DNA from: Rothia koreensis | GTDB lineage: Bacteria; Actinomycetota; Actinomycetes; Actinomycetales; Micrococcaceae | Length of the DNA: 64,000 nt | Assembly: GCF_004136575.1 (NCBI RefSeq) | Contig: NZ_NOIQ01000002.1 | Location: 1-64,000, forward strand | Direction of reading: 5' to 3' | Part shown: in pieces, positions 50,590 to 59,499 of the stretch | Layout of the letters: each line of letters opens with the position of its first letter | Numbering within the stretch: the first letter of the stretch is position 1 | Notes under the pieces: generated by a model | What the model was told of the DNA's origin: nothing | The model's input: the letters and a program-made list of their open reading frames with translations, nothing else | The model's database searches: none | Made by a program: the position numbers and the translations under genes

Positions 50590-51662
50590 GCACCGCAATC
50601 GATCAGCGACCGGATGCCCCTGCGGCAGAAGCCGTCCAGCGCGAGGTCGGATTCCTCCGTCGTCGGAGGAGCGTCCGCCCGGTGGCCATGGTCATCGCCC
50701 TCGCCATCGGGCTGGTGGGGGTCTTCGCGATCCGCGTTCTTCTCGGAACCTACACGGTCGCGATCCCCGACTTCTTCTCGATTCTTGCCGGACATTCCAT
50801 CCCTGGGGCGGCCGGAGCGAAATTCATCGTCCTGCAGGACAAACTGCCTCACGCCGTCCTCGGAACCCTGGCGGGCCTGGCCTTCGGCTGCTCCGGCGCG
50901 ATCTTCCAGCTTCTGCTCCGGAACCCGCTCGCCAGCCCCGACATCATCGGGATCAACACCTCGGCGAGCCTCGGAGCCGTGGTGGCTGTCTCCATGTTCG
51001 GGGCCGCCGGAACCGGCATGGCCACGGGTGGCCTCATCGGAGCGGTCGCATGCGTTGCGGTGATCTTCGGGCTCTCGGCGCAGCGGGAGAGCATGGTCGG
51101 AAACAGGTTCATCCTGATCGGTCTGGGAATTTCCGTGCTGGCCGTCGCCCTGACCAATTACCTGTTGTCCCGAGTCAACATCTACAAGGCCGCCGACGCC
51201 GCGATCTGGCTGACGGGGTCCCTCGGATCGGCCTCATGGCAACGGATTTCCGTTCTCGGGCTCGTACTGGTGGTCGTGCTGCCGCTGATCGCGCTGTTTT
51301 CCAGGAATCTCCACGCGCTCGAGGTGGGGGACGAGATGGCGTCGGGCTTGGGCGTACCCGTGGCGAGTACCCGCTGGCTCTACGTCGTTCTGGCCGTCCT
51401 GCTCGTGGCCTTCGCCGTCGCCATGACGGGTCCCATCACTTTCGTCGCTTTCGTATCCGGTCCGATCGCCCGGAAATGCGTCGGCGGCAAGCATTCCCTC
51501 ACCGCGTCCGCGCTGATCGGCGCAATCATCGTGGTGCTCGCAGACTTCGTGGCCGCCAATTTGATCCCGGGCGGCCGACTCCCCGTCGGCGTCGTGACAG
51601 GCATCGTGGGCGCGCCCATCCTGCTCTGGCTCGTCGCCGCTGCCCAGAAAGAGAGGTCTTGA
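50586..51662 (+). CDS. FecCD-family iron-siderophore ABC permease 2
   Basis: A 358-residue second FecCD permease, starting with GTG in the GTGA overlap. LLLRNPLASPDIIGINTSAS, LEVGDEMASGLGVPV and the coupling helix MTGPITFVAFVSGPIARKCVGG (each partly quoted) match the family. It forms a heterodimer with permease 1. The frame is open for 640 bp upstream, but that part is a shadow of permease 1. Confidence 0.95.
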   Translation: MSTAIDQRPDAPAAEAVQREVGFLRRRRSVRPVAMVIALAIGLVGVFAIRVLLGTYTVAIPDFFSILAGHSIPGAAGAKFIVLQDKLPHAVLGTLAGLAFGCSGAIFQLLLRNPLASPDIIGINTSASLGAVVAVSMFGAAGTGMATGGLIGAVACVAVIFGLSAQRESMVGNRFILIGLGISVLAVALTNYLLSRVNIYKAADAAIWLTGSLGSASWQRISVLGLVLVVVLPLIALFSRNLHALEVGDEMASGLGVPVASTRWLYVVLAVLLVAFAVAMTGPITFVAFVSGPIARKCVGGKHSLTASALIGAIIVVLADFVAANLIPGGRLPVGVVTGIVGAPILLWLVAAAQKERS

Positions 51663-51666
51663 CCCC

Positions 51667-52506
51667 ATGACCGCGACCCAGGCTCCCACCATGACCAGTA
51701 CGTCGAAACCGGCCCAGAGCCTCCGCCTGTGCGCCGAATCCCTGACCCTGAATTACGGGGGCAGGAACATCGTCGAAAACCTGGACTTCGAGGTTCCCTC
51801 GGGGCAGGTGACCGCGATCATCGGCCCCAATGGGTGCGGCAAGTCCACGCTCCTGCGCGGTTTCTCGAGGCTTCTCAAACCTGCGGGCGGTCGAGTCCAC
51901 CTGGACTCGAAGGACGTCTCCAAATACGGTTCCCGCGATTTCGCCAGGAGGGTCGGCCTTCTGCCTCAGCACCCGATCGCGCCGGACGGCATCACGGTCG
52001 CGGATCTGGTGTCTCGCGGGAGATATCCCTATCAGGGAATGTTCTCCAAGGCGTCGCGCGAGGACGACGCCGCCGTCGCCTGGGCGCTCGAAGCGACGCA
52101 CACCGAGCAACTGGCCGATGTCCCGGTGGCCGAGCTCTCGGGCGGTCAGCGCCAACGCGTCTGGATCGCGATGTCATTGGCCCAGGAAACCGACGTTCTG
52201 CTCCTCGACGAGCCGACCACGTACCTGGACCTCGCTCACCAGGTGGACCTGCTGGACTTGGTGGTCCGTCTCAACCGGTCGCGCGGCACGACCATGCTGC
52301 TTGTCCTCCACGAACTCAATCTCGCCGCGCGGTGCGCGGATCACCTGGTGGCCATGAAGGACGGGCAGATCAAGATGTCCGGTGCGCCGTCAGAGGTCCT
52401 CACCCGAGACAACCTGGCGGAGGTTTTCGGGCTCGACGCCGTCGTGTCGCCGGATGCGAGCGGCTCGCCCATCGTCGTCCCGAGTCCAAGGAAGGAAATG
52501 TTGTGA
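51667..52506 (+). CDS. Iron-siderophore ABC transporter ATP-binding protein
   Basis: A 279-residue FecE-type ATPase. Walker A IIGPNGCGKST, Q-loop LLPQHP, signature ELSGGQRQRVWIAM and Walker B VLLLDEPTTYLD are intact, followed by the H-loop LVLHELN. It powers the two permeases. A 4-bp gap separates it from permease 2, and a 4-bp overlap (GTGA) links it to the siderophore-interacting protein gene. Confidence 0.96.
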   Translation: MTATQAPTMTSTSKPAQSLRLCAESLTLNYGGRNIVENLDFEVPSGQVTAIIGPNGCGKSTLLRGFSRLLKPAGGRVHLDSKDVSKYGSRDFARRVGLLPQHPIAPDGITVADLVSRGRYPYQGMFSKASREDDAAVAWALEATHTEQLADVPVAELSGGQRQRVWIAMSLAQETDVLLLDEPTTYLDLAHQVDLLDLVVRLNRSRGTTMLLVLHELNLAARCADHLVAMKDGQIKMSGAPSEVLTRDNLAEVFGLDAVVSPDASGSPIVVPSPRKEML

Positions 52507-53483
52507 GCAAGATTCCCATGGAGCTTTTCCAGGTGGAGGTCACTGCCGCGAAGAAGCTGAGCCGCGACTTCGTGCGAATCAGCCTGGCCTCCGAACAGCT
52601 GAGCCGGCTCGCGGCTCCCGCGGGCGACGGCAACGAACAGGTCCTGGATTCGTACATCAAGCTCTTCATCCCGCACCCGGACCGCACGGACCCCGTGGTT
52701 CCGGATCTTCACGACGCGTGGCGGAAGGAGTGGTTCGCGGCGTCGCCCGAGGAGCGCGGTGGGTGGATTCGAACCTATACGTTGAGGGATTCGCGTCCCT
52801 GGACCTCGGCCGAGGGCAAGAACGGTGTGGAGATCGACGTCGATTTCGTCCTGCATCCCCCCGAGGGCACGGACGAAGAAGGCCAATCGCCGGCCATGGG
52901 GCCCGGGGCGTCGTGGGCCTCGTCCGCTCGGGTCGGAGACGGCCTGAGCTTCATCGGCCCGCCCCGGGACGGGCAGCTCTGGGCCATGTGGAAGCCGGAG
53001 CAGGCCGATACCGTGATCGTGTGCGCGGACGAGACGGCCGTTCCCGCGGCGATGTCGGTTCTGCGTACGCTGCCCACGGGCTGCAAAGCCCGTTTTCTGT
53101 TGGAAGTTCCGGAAGGCAACGGCGATCTGGTCGAGCATGCCGAGCCGCTGCTGGCTCGCGCACGTGAGAACAGCGACGTCGAACTCCATTGGCTGGAGCG
53201 GGGAGAGGACGGCGTTCGTGGGGCCCTGACCCTTCAGGCCCTGCGTGAAATCCTTGAGCTCGAGCCCAAGGAGGAGGACGCCGACAGTCCTCTCGGAGTC
53301 AGGCTCCCCGCGGAGGAATTCGTGTGGCAGACGGCCGACCACCCCGGAAGCACATACGTCTATCTCGCCGGGGAGGCCTCGGTCGTGCGCGCGGCCCGAC
53401 GCGTCTGCGCCAACGAAGCCGGAATCCCGAAGTCGAGCATCTCCTTCATGGGCTATTGGAAGGCGGGCCACGCCGAGTCCTGA
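52503..53483 (+). CDS. Siderophore-interacting protein (FAD-dependent ferric-siderophore reductase)
   Basis: A 326-residue ViuB/SIP-family reductase that releases iron from ferric siderophores after import. The FAD-binding motif RTYTLR is at about residue 95, and the C-terminal NAD(P)-binding segment includes DTVIVCADETAVPAAMSVL and STYVYLAGEASVVRAARRV (each partly quoted), ending with ISFMGYWKAGHAES. GTG start inside the ATPase stop. An insert of about 40 acidic residues lies between strands (EGTDEEGQSP). Confidence 0.93.
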   Translation: MSKIPMELFQVEVTAAKKLSRDFVRISLASEQLSRLAAPAGDGNEQVLDSYIKLFIPHPDRTDPVVPDLHDAWRKEWFAASPEERGGWIRTYTLRDSRPWTSAEGKNGVEIDVDFVLHPPEGTDEEGQSPAMGPGASWASSARVGDGLSFIGPPRDGQLWAMWKPEQADTVIVCADETAVPAAMSVLRTLPTGCKARFLLEVPEGNGDLVEHAEPLLARARENSDVELHWLERGEDGVRGALTLQALREILELEPKEEDADSPLGVRLPAEEFVWQTADHPGSTYVYLAGEASVVRAARRVCANEAGIPKSSISFMGYWKAGHAES

Positions 53484-53607
53484 TCCCGGCGACGTCGGTA
53501 TCGTTCGGATTGCGAAGCATTGCACGCGGGCATAACGTCAATGATGAGGGGCTTTCCGACATGAGGAAAGGTCCGGAAACAACGTAGACCGCATCGTAGG
53601 GAGAATC

Positions 53608-54465
53608 ATGTCCGACGCCAGCCGGGAGGGGTCCGAGGACCGCACAGAGAGGGATCCCATCCGGTACGTGGCCGTCGGCGACTCCTTCACCGAAGGCGTG
53701 GGCGACGTCGACCCCGACCGTCCCAACGGCGTCCGTGGGTGGGCCGACCGAGTGGCCGAACAGCTCACGCTCCGCTTCCCCCGGACGACGTACGCGAACC
53801 TCGCCATCAGGGGACGCACCATGGCGCCGATCCTGGACGAGCAGATCGACGCCGCCCTCGAGCTCGAGCCGACCCTCGTGAGCATCTACGCGGGCGGCAA
53901 TGACATCCTGCGACCCAGCGTGGACATCGACGACATGATGGTCGGCTACGAAGACGCAATCTCGAGGCTGCGTTCCAGCGGCGCGCACGTCCTGACGTTC
54001 ACCGGATTCGACGCCAAGAACTTCTACGGCGTCTTCAAGGGCACCCGTGGGCGCGCCGCCATCTACAACGAATTGCTCCGGGAGATCGTGGACCGTCATG
54101 GGCTGATCCTGGTCGACTACTGGCGTATGAGCAAGGAATTCTCGGACTCCCGGTACTGGGCCCCGGACCGGTTGCACATGAACACCCGCGGGCACAGGAA
54201 ACTGGCGGGGAAGGTCCTGGAAGCCCTCGAGGTGACGCCGGCGGTGGACCTGGGGCTGGAGCCCCTGCCGAAGATGCGACAGGTCTCGCGCGTCCAGACC
54301 ACCAGAGCGAACGTCGAATGGGTCCGAGAATTCGCTCTTCCCTGGGTCGGGCGGAGGCTGCGAGGAACGTCGTCGGGGGACTCGATGTCACCCAAATACC
54401 CGGAATTGCAGAGCATGACGGTGACCGAATCCGAGCCGGGCGCGGCGTCGGAATCCGGTGATTAA
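53608..54465 (+). CDS. SGNH/GDSL-type esterase
   Basis: A 285-residue SGNH hydrolase. Block I is VAVGDSFTEGVGD with the Ser nucleophile, block II Gly in NLAIRGRTM, block III is YAGGNDI with Asn, and block V is APDRLHMNTRGH with the Asp-x-x-His pair. There is no signal peptide, so it is cytosolic. The last 60 residues are a variable tail with possible amphipathic helix (VEWVREFALPWVGRRLRG). Similar actinobacterial proteins are lysophospholipase- or esterase-like. Confidence 0.9.
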   Translation: MSDASREGSEDRTERDPIRYVAVGDSFTEGVGDVDPDRPNGVRGWADRVAEQLTLRFPRTTYANLAIRGRTMAPILDEQIDAALELEPTLVSIYAGGNDILRPSVDIDDMMVGYEDAISRLRSSGAHVLTFTGFDAKNFYGVFKGTRGRAAIYNELLREIVDRHGLILVDYWRMSKEFSDSRYWAPDRLHMNTRGHRKLAGKVLEALEVTPAVDLGLEPLPKMRQVSRVQTTRANVEWVREFALPWVGRRLRGTSSGDSMSPKYPELQSMTVTESEPGAASESGD

Positions 54466-54488
54466 GGCCATGTTCCGCGGGCCGCAGG

Positions 54489-54517
54489 TTGCGATTGATA
54501 CGCCGATTCCATAGTAT
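54489..54517 (+). promoter_or_regulatory. Promoter of the rpmB-rpmG-rpsN operon
   Basis: TTGCGA (54489-54494), a 17-bp spacer and TAGTAT (54512-54517) form a good promoter. The predicted start near 54524 leaves a leader of about 215 nt before rpmB. That leader has short hairpins but no motif I recognise, and no clear Zur palindrome. Confidence 0.65.
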
Positions 54518-54740
54518 TTAACGCTGTCGTAGTGGTGAGTCCACCTCTCGGCACCGAATAAAGCTTCACCGTTATCCCGCGGCGGGGGCAGGGCCTGAAA
54601 ATCTCACGCAGGCGCCTGTTCCACACTCTGTCCCGGCGAATAACCCGGTGCTCTAAGTAGGTGACGGAGCGCTCGGAAGGCAGCCCTCGTGGAAGCCACA
54701 ACTGCGCACCGTCATCGTGTCAACATTTGGAGGAGAAACT

Positions 54741-54977
54741 ATGGCAGCCGTCTGCCAGGTGACCGGAGCTGTTCCCGGCTTTGGACACAGCATTTCGCAC
54801 TCGCACCGCCGCACCAAGCGTCGGTTCGATCCGAACATTCAGAAGAAGCGCTACTGGGTCCCGTCCCTTCGCCGCAATGTCACGCTGAACGTGTCCGCCA
54901 AGGGCATCAAGGTCATCGACAGCCGCGGGATCGACGCCGTCGTAGCCGACATCCTTGCACGCGGGGAGAAGATTTAA
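54741..54977 (+). CDS. rpmB: 50S ribosomal protein L28 (zinc-independent type)
   Basis: A 78-residue L28. It begins [20 protein letters not shown] and has the family segments [20 protein letters not shown] and [17 protein letters not shown] (each partly quoted). It has only one Cys, so it lacks the zinc-binding CxxC pairs. RBS GGAGGAG is strong. First of rpmB-rpmG-rpsN with 2- and 5-bp gaps. Confidence 0.97.
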   Translation: MAAVCQVTGAVPGFGHSISHSHRRTKRRFDPNIQKKRYWVPSLRRNVTLNVSAKGIKVIDSRGIDAVVADILARGEKI

Positions 54978-54979
54978 GC

Positions 54980-55150
54980 ATGGCATCGAATACCAAGGAC
55001 GTTCGTCCGATCATCAAGCTCAAGTCCACTGCCGGCACCGGTTACACCTACGTGACCCGCAAGAACCGCCGCAACAACCCGGACCGCCTGGTCATGAAGA
55101 AGTACGACCCGGTCGTCCGCAGGCACGTCGATTTCCGAGAGGAGCGCTAA
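54980..55150 (+). CDS. rpmG: 50S ribosomal protein L33 (Cys-free type)
   Basis: A 56-residue L33: [36 protein letters not shown] and [16 protein letters not shown]. It has no Cys, so no zinc ribbon. It starts 2 bp after rpmB and is presumably co-translated. Confidence 0.97.
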   Translation: MASNTKDVRPIIKLKSTAGTGYTYVTRKNRRNNPDRLVMKKYDPVVRRHVDFREER

Positions 55151-55155
55151 GAGCT

Positions 55156-55461
55156 ATGGCCAAGAAGTCCAAGATCGCTCGTAACGAGCAGCGCAAGGTC
55201 ATCGTTGAGCGCTACGCGGAAAAGCGTGCCGCCCTCAAGAAGACCCTTGTGGACGAGAATGCAACCCCGGAGGAGCGCGAGGAGGCCCGCCTGGGTCTGC
55301 AGAAGCTTCCCCGCAATGCTTCCCCCATCCGTGTCCGTAACCGCGATCAGATCGATGGTCGTCCGCGCGGTACCTTCCAGAAGTTCGGTATCTCCCGCGT
55401 CCGCTTCCGCCAGATGGCGCATCGCGGCGAATTGCCGGGAATTACCAAGTCAAGCTGGTAA
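55156..55461 (+). CDS. rpsN: 30S ribosomal protein S14 (long, Cys-free type)
   Basis: A 101-residue S14 of the long, zinc-free class: [40 protein letters not shown] and the C-terminal [20 protein letters not shown] segment. It lacks the CxxC...CxxC of the short S14. In mycobacteria the Cys-free set is Zur-controlled and made under zinc starvation. Here no Zur box is seen, so it may be a regular set. Confidence 0.97.
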   Translation: MAKKSKIARNEQRKVIVERYAEKRAALKKTLVDENATPEEREEARLGLQKLPRNASPIRVRNRDQIDGRPRGTFQKFGISRVRFRQMAHRGELPGITKSSW

Positions 55462-55529
55462 TTTTTCGGGTGTAGGCCGGTATAGTCGGCTGGAGCCAAG
55501 AAAATTCAAGTCTCAGGAGGGACACAGAT

Positions 55530-55814
55530 ATGGCTAAGAACCGTAGCGAACTCGTTTCCGAGGTTGCCGAGAAGTCGGGTATGAGCCAGGCCGCCGTCAA
55601 CGGCGTTCTGGATGCTGTTTTCCAGGTTTTCGAATCCTCGGTTTCCAAGGGCGAGAAGATCACCATTCCCGGTTGGTTGTCCGTGGAGCGCACCGATCGT
55701 GCAGCACGCACCGGTCGTAACCCCCAGACCGGCGAGGCCATCAAGATCCCCGCCGGCCACGGAGTCAAGCTGAGCGCTGGTTCCAAGCTGAAGGCAGCTG
55801 TTGCCAAGAAGTAG
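55530..55814 (+). CDS. hup: DNA-binding protein HU
   Basis: A 94-residue HU/IHF family protein: MAKNRSELVSEVAEKSGMSQ helices, then ITIPGWLSVERTDRAARTGRNP with the DNA-intercalating arm and its proline, and GHGVKLSAGSKLKAAVAKK (each partly quoted). It lacks the long Lys/Ala-rich tail of mycobacterial HupB. RBS AGGAGGG is strong. The 68-bp gap after rpsN holds a possible TATAGT -10 box, so it may have its own promoter. Confidence 0.95.
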   Translation: MAKNRSELVSEVAEKSGMSQAAVNGVLDAVFQVFESSVSKGEKITIPGWLSVERTDRAARTGRNPQTGEAIKIPAGHGVKLSAGSKLKAAVAKK

Positions 55815-55835
55815 TCATCCGACTGCAGACGCTTG

Positions 55836-55871
55836 AAGGCCCCGCATCCCTCATCAGGGATGCGGGGCCTT
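55836..55871 (+). terminator. Terminator after hup
   Basis: A perfect 16-bp stem (55836-55851 and 55856-55871) with loop CATC, ending in a short T-run, lies 22 bp after the stop. Confidence 0.9.
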
Positions 55872-56044
55872 TCCATTGGTGAGGCCGGGCCTTTCTCGGG
55901 GCGGGGCTTCGTCCGTGTGAGCCGAGTGATTGCGCTGACAGGCGGGTCGGGACGACCAGAACCGTTGGTAGACTGGCCGGGGCGACGCGACCGCGTCGTC
56001 CCGGTCGATTGCCTCGCACACGGAAGGCTCAGGGGGTGGACGTT

Positions 56045-56683
56045 GTGGCTTCTCGCGCCGCGTCGCACCGTATCCCGCGTCTCGTCCGGGGCTGGTCCCT
56101 GGCCACCATCTCCACTTTTTCGGGCGTGGTCTCACACGTTCTCGCGATGGGGCACGTCCCGCCGGCGTCACTCGTCGCCGTGTGCTGGGCGCTGTCCGGC
56201 CTGGTGTGCGTACTCCTCTGCGGGGTCAGACGCTCGGCCTTCTCCACGATCCTGAGTGTCGTCTCTTCCCAAGGGATCCTCCACTGGCTCTTCGCGCAGA
56301 CGGGCCACGGCGTCGTCATGGCGCCTGCCGGCGGCGGAGAGATGTCCGCGCACAGTCACCACATGATGCACGGCACCGGGTCGCTGACCGCGACCGTCAG
56401 CGGACACGCGACCGGGATGTCCCCCGCGATGGTGATGACACACCTCGCTGCGGCGTGGCTGACCTACCTCGCGATACGTCGGGGCGACGCCGCACTCGCG
56501 GCGCTGTCCCAAGCCATCCGCCTCGGCCTGGAGCGAGTCGTTTCCTCGATTCCCCAGCCGAAGCCGATCGATTCCGTCTCCCGGCCGTTGCCGGTGACTC
56601 GCACGGTCCGTGTCCTCGTTCGCAAGGCCTACGCCGGACCGGTGCCTCTGCGCGGTCCGCCTTCTCTTCTCGCTTCCGTCTGA
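56045..56683 (+). CDS. His/Met-rich membrane protein of the copper cluster
   Basis: A 212-residue protein with about four hydrophobic segments. Between the third and fourth, a His/Met/Gly-rich loop (GGEMSAHSHHMMHGTGSLTA and GHATGMSPAMVMTH) could bind copper. The C-terminus is basic. It precedes the copC-like gene by 77 bp. GTG 56045 is favoured because AGGGGG lies 8 bp before it; GTG 56036 and TTG 56009 are in-frame alternatives. I do not know a named family. Confidence 0.7.
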   Translation: MASRAASHRIPRLVRGWSLATISTFSGVVSHVLAMGHVPPASLVAVCWALSGLVCVLLCGVRRSAFSTILSVVSSQGILHWLFAQTGHGVVMAPAGGGEMSAHSHHMMHGTGSLTATVSGHATGMSPAMVMTHLAAAWLTYLAIRRGDAALAALSQAIRLGLERVVSSIPQPKPIDSVSRPLPVTRTVRVLVRKAYAGPVPLRGPPSLLASV

Positions 56684-56760
56684 AACCAACCACTCCGGGT
56701 CCTGCCGGGGCACTGAGTCCTGCCGTGCCCGGAGCACTCAGCGACACAAGAGAGAAGACC

Positions 56761-57411
56761 ATGGCTATCGCCGAACCCATCAAGAAAAAGACAACAACTC
56801 GTGCCGTGGCGCTCCGACGCGCCATGACCATTCCCACCATGATCGCTCTGGCGGTCTTCGCGCTCCTGATGAGCCCGACGGCTGCGCAGGCCCACGACCA
56901 GCTCGTGCAGTCCGATCCCGCCCAGGACACCTCGGTCAGCACGGCCCCGGACCACGTGACCCTGACCTTCTCCGGGGACATCACCCACGTCGACAACGGC
57001 AACAAGGTCGTTGTCACGGATTCGCACGGCAAGACCGTGAGCAATGGAGAGACAACCGTAGAGGGCAAGGACGTCACCCAGAAGATCTCCTCGGACGCCG
57101 AGAACGAGACCTACAAGGTGGCCTGGCGTGTCGTCTCCCAGGACGGCCACCCGATCGAAGGTGTCTACAACTTCACCGTGGGCGACGGAGGCTCCGGAGA
57201 CCAGGCGAAGCCCAGCAACGAGGCTTCCTCCGACTCGAGCGGTGGCTCCGATTCTTCGGATGCCGCCTCGAGCGACTCGGAGACCAAGGACTCCGGACTT
57301 CCCGTGTGGGTGAGCGCCCTCATCGGCGCGGTCATCGCCCTCGGTGTGCTGGCCGTCGTCGCGCTCCTGATTGCACGGGTCCGCGCCAAGAAGAACGACG
57401 AAGGGCGGTAG
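56761..57411 (+). CDS. copC: CopC-domain copper-binding protein with C-terminal membrane anchor
   Basis: A 216-residue protein. The signal peptide (about 1-44) ends AAQA, the mature N-terminus is HDQLVQSDPAQ with the copper-ligand His1, and the CopC beta-barrel follows with VTLTFSGDI, YKVAWRVVSQDGHPIEGVYNFTVG (partly quoted) carrying the second His. A Ser/Asp-rich linker and one transmembrane helix (ALIGAVIALGVLAVVALL) anchor it. It binds copper outside the membrane, probably for hand-over to the CopD domain encoded downstream. Confidence 0.93.
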   Translation: MAIAEPIKKKTTTRAVALRRAMTIPTMIALAVFALLMSPTAAQAHDQLVQSDPAQDTSVSTAPDHVTLTFSGDITHVDNGNKVVVTDSHGKTVSNGETTVEGKDVTQKISSDAENETYKVAWRVVSQDGHPIEGVYNFTVGDGGSGDQAKPSNEASSDSSGGSDSSDAASSDSETKDSGLPVWVSALIGAVIALGVLAVVALLIARVRAKKNDEGR

Positions 57412-57416
57412 GAACG

Positions 57417-58097
57417 GTGTCCATCACCAAGAAGACACGAATTCTCCTGGCGCCCGCGATCCTCGCCGCCAGCGCGACCCTGGCCCTCACCGGATGCGGC
57501 GGCTCTCAGGACGCCGGCAGCACGAGTTCGGCGTCGGCCTCCTCGGAAGCGAAGAATTCCGGGGCCGGGCTGTCCGTCAAGGATCCGTGGGCGAAGGCGG
57601 CCGATTCCGGCATGACTGCGGTGTTCGGCACGCTGGAGAACACCTCCGACCATGACGTCACGGTAACCTCCGCGGAGACGAAGGCGGCCGGCAAGACCCA
57701 GCTGCACGAAACCGTGACCGACCCGAAGACCGGGGCTTCGTCCATGAAGGAGAAGGAGGACGGGTTCACGATCGGGAAGGGCAAGTCCATCGAGCTCAAG
57801 CCCGGGGGCAATCACATCATGCTCATGGACCTGAAGTGCTCCTTGCTGGCCGGCGACAGCATCAAGGTCACCGTGAAGACCGCGGACGGAAAGAGCATGG
57901 ACATCGATGCCCCGATCCGCGACTACAGCGGCGCCAAGGAGAACTACGACCCGGCGGAAGGATCCGGCTCGTCGGCGGGACAGGACGCGAGCCAGGCTCC
58001 GGGCGATCACTCCGGTCACGACATGGGTGAGCATTCCGGTCACGACATGGGCGGAATGAGCGAGAGCTCGAGCAAGCTGCCCAGCTGCTCTTCGTAG
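57417..58097 (+). CDS. PCu(A)C copper chaperone lipoprotein
   Basis: A 226-residue lipoprotein (GTG start, lipobox LALTGCGG). The DUF461/PCuAC domain has the Cu(I) motif as LHETV...SSM...NHIMLMDL, where His and Met residues bind copper. The C-terminal tail has a repeated GHDMGEHSGHDMGGM-type His/Met sequence that can hold more copper. PCuAC proteins deliver Cu to cytochrome oxidase. It lies 5 bp after copC. Confidence 0.92.
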   Translation: MSITKKTRILLAPAILAASATLALTGCGGSQDAGSTSSASASSEAKNSGAGLSVKDPWAKAADSGMTAVFGTLENTSDHDVTVTSAETKAAGKTQLHETVTDPKTGASSMKEKEDGFTIGKGKSIELKPGGNHIMLMDLKCSLLAGDSIKVTVKTADGKSMDIDAPIRDYSGAKENYDPAEGSGSSAGQDASQAPGDHSGHDMGEHSGHDMGGMSESSSKLPSCSS

Positions 58098-58109
58098 GGG
58101 AGCGAGCCC

Positions 58110-59426
58110 ATGATCGACAGCACGAAGGATCCGGCTCCACGGCGTGGGTTGTGGAGCCGTAGAAATCTGCTCGTCGGCGGGGCGACTGCATCCGTCGGTG
58201 CCGCCGCGGGGGCGAGCGTCTCGCTCGCCCGCCGCGGCGGCCACCACGGCTCTTCGGACGCCTCGGACGACTCAGGAAACCCCCAGGCGGCTTCGGGAGG
58301 CACCTCGCTTGCGGCCTCGACCGTGGCCTTCCACGGCAAGCGTCAGGCCGGTGTCGCGACTCCGGCTCCTGCATACGGCAACTTCATCGGGCTCCGCCTC
58401 AGGGAGGGGACGACGTCGTCGGACATCCGGCGCATGCTTCGGATCCTCACCGACGACGCCGCGTCCCTGACGTCGGGGAAAGGGCCGATCAACGACCAGG
58501 AACCCGAGTTGGCGAGCATCTCCGCCAATCTCACGATCACCTTCGGGTTCGGGGAGAAAATCTTCGATCTCGCCAACCCCGGGGCAAAACCGTCCTGGCT
58601 CAAACCGCTTCCGGCTTTCGACAAGATCGACAAGTTGACCGACGAATACGGTCCGGCCGACCTTCTTCTGCAGATCTGTTGCGACGACAGAATGACGTTG
58701 GCGCACGCCCAGCGCATGCTGCTCAAGGAGATCCGCAGCTTCGGCCGAGTCCACTGGGTCCAGGAAGGTTTTCGCAACGCGGCGGGATCCCTGAAGAAGG
58801 GGACCACCATGCGGAACCTCTTCGGTCAGGTCGACGGAACGATCAACCCCAGCACCGAGGACTCGAGCATGGACGACGTCGTCTACGGTTCGGCGGACGG
58901 ACTGGAGCCTTGGATCGAGGGTGGCACCTCGTTGGTGATCCGGCGAATACACATGAACCTGGACACGTGGGACGAAGTGGACAATCCTGGGCGGGAGGAC
59001 GCCGTCGGAAGGAAACTTTCCAACGGCGCGCCCCTGACCGGCACGAAGGAGACCGACCCGGTGGACCTGACGGCCAAGACCCCGGTGGGTTTCCCCGTGG
59101 TCGCGGATTATGCGCACGTTCGTCGGGCGACGGCCCAAAGCCCGGTCGAACGCATCCTGAGACGGCCGTACAATTATGACCTGCCGGTCTCGAATGCGTC
59201 CGGGTTGTCCCAGTCCGGATCATCCGAAGGCGGGGTGAGCCGAACAGGGCTCATTTTCGCTTCCTACCAGGCGGACCCGGTCAAGCAATTCGTGCCCATC
59301 CAGCAACGACTGGCCGAACTGGACATGCTCAACACGTGGACCGTCCCCATCGGTTCCGCAGTCTTCGCGATTCCTCCGGGATGCGACCAGAACGGATTCA
59401 TCGGGGACTTCCTTTTCGAGACGTAG
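58110..59426 (+). CDS. Dye-decolourising (DyP-type) peroxidase, Tat-exported
   Basis: A 438-residue haem peroxidase. The Tat signal has WSRRNLLVGGATASVG (twin Arg), and a Ser/Gly linker follows. The DyP GxxDG motif is GQVDGTINP, the catalytic Arg lies in GTSLVIRRIHM and the proximal haem His in VADYAHVRRA, followed by RRPYNYD. Length and order fit the EfeB/DyP family. In Streptomyces a DyP of this kind is copper-linked (with ECuC and Sco); the PCuAC gene just upstream suggests the same. Confidence 0.94.
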   Translation: MIDSTKDPAPRRGLWSRRNLLVGGATASVGAAAGASVSLARRGGHHGSSDASDDSGNPQAASGGTSLAASTVAFHGKRQAGVATPAPAYGNFIGLRLREGTTSSDIRRMLRILTDDAASLTSGKGPINDQEPELASISANLTITFGFGEKIFDLANPGAKPSWLKPLPAFDKIDKLTDEYGPADLLLQICCDDRMTLAHAQRMLLKEIRSFGRVHWVQEGFRNAAGSLKKGTTMRNLFGQVDGTINPSTEDSSMDDVVYGSADGLEPWIEGGTSLVIRRIHMNLDTWDEVDNPGREDAVGRKLSNGAPLTGTKETDPVDLTAKTPVGFPVVADYAHVRRATAQSPVERILRRPYNYDLPVSNASGLSQSGSSEGGVSRTGLIFASYQADPVKQFVPIQQRLAELDMLNTWTVPIGSAVFAIPPGCDQNGFIGDFLFET

Positions 59427-59436
59427 CGCTCGAACA

Positions 59437-59466
59437 GCCTTGCCCCTTCCCCGGAAGGGGCAAGGC
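59437..59466 (+). terminator. Hairpin between DyP and CopD-CtaG genes
   Basis: A perfect 12-bp stem (59437-59448 and 59455-59466) with loop CCCCGG lies 10 bp after the DyP stop and 33 bp before the next ATG. A terminator is likely, though the next gene is close. Confidence 0.75.
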
Positions 59467-59499
59467 AACGACTTCACCCACTTTCGAACCGAGGATTTG

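Noticed and set aside
54518-54740. Zur operator before rpmB
   Set aside because: Only a half-site-like TGAAAATCTCA is seen, without the dyad.
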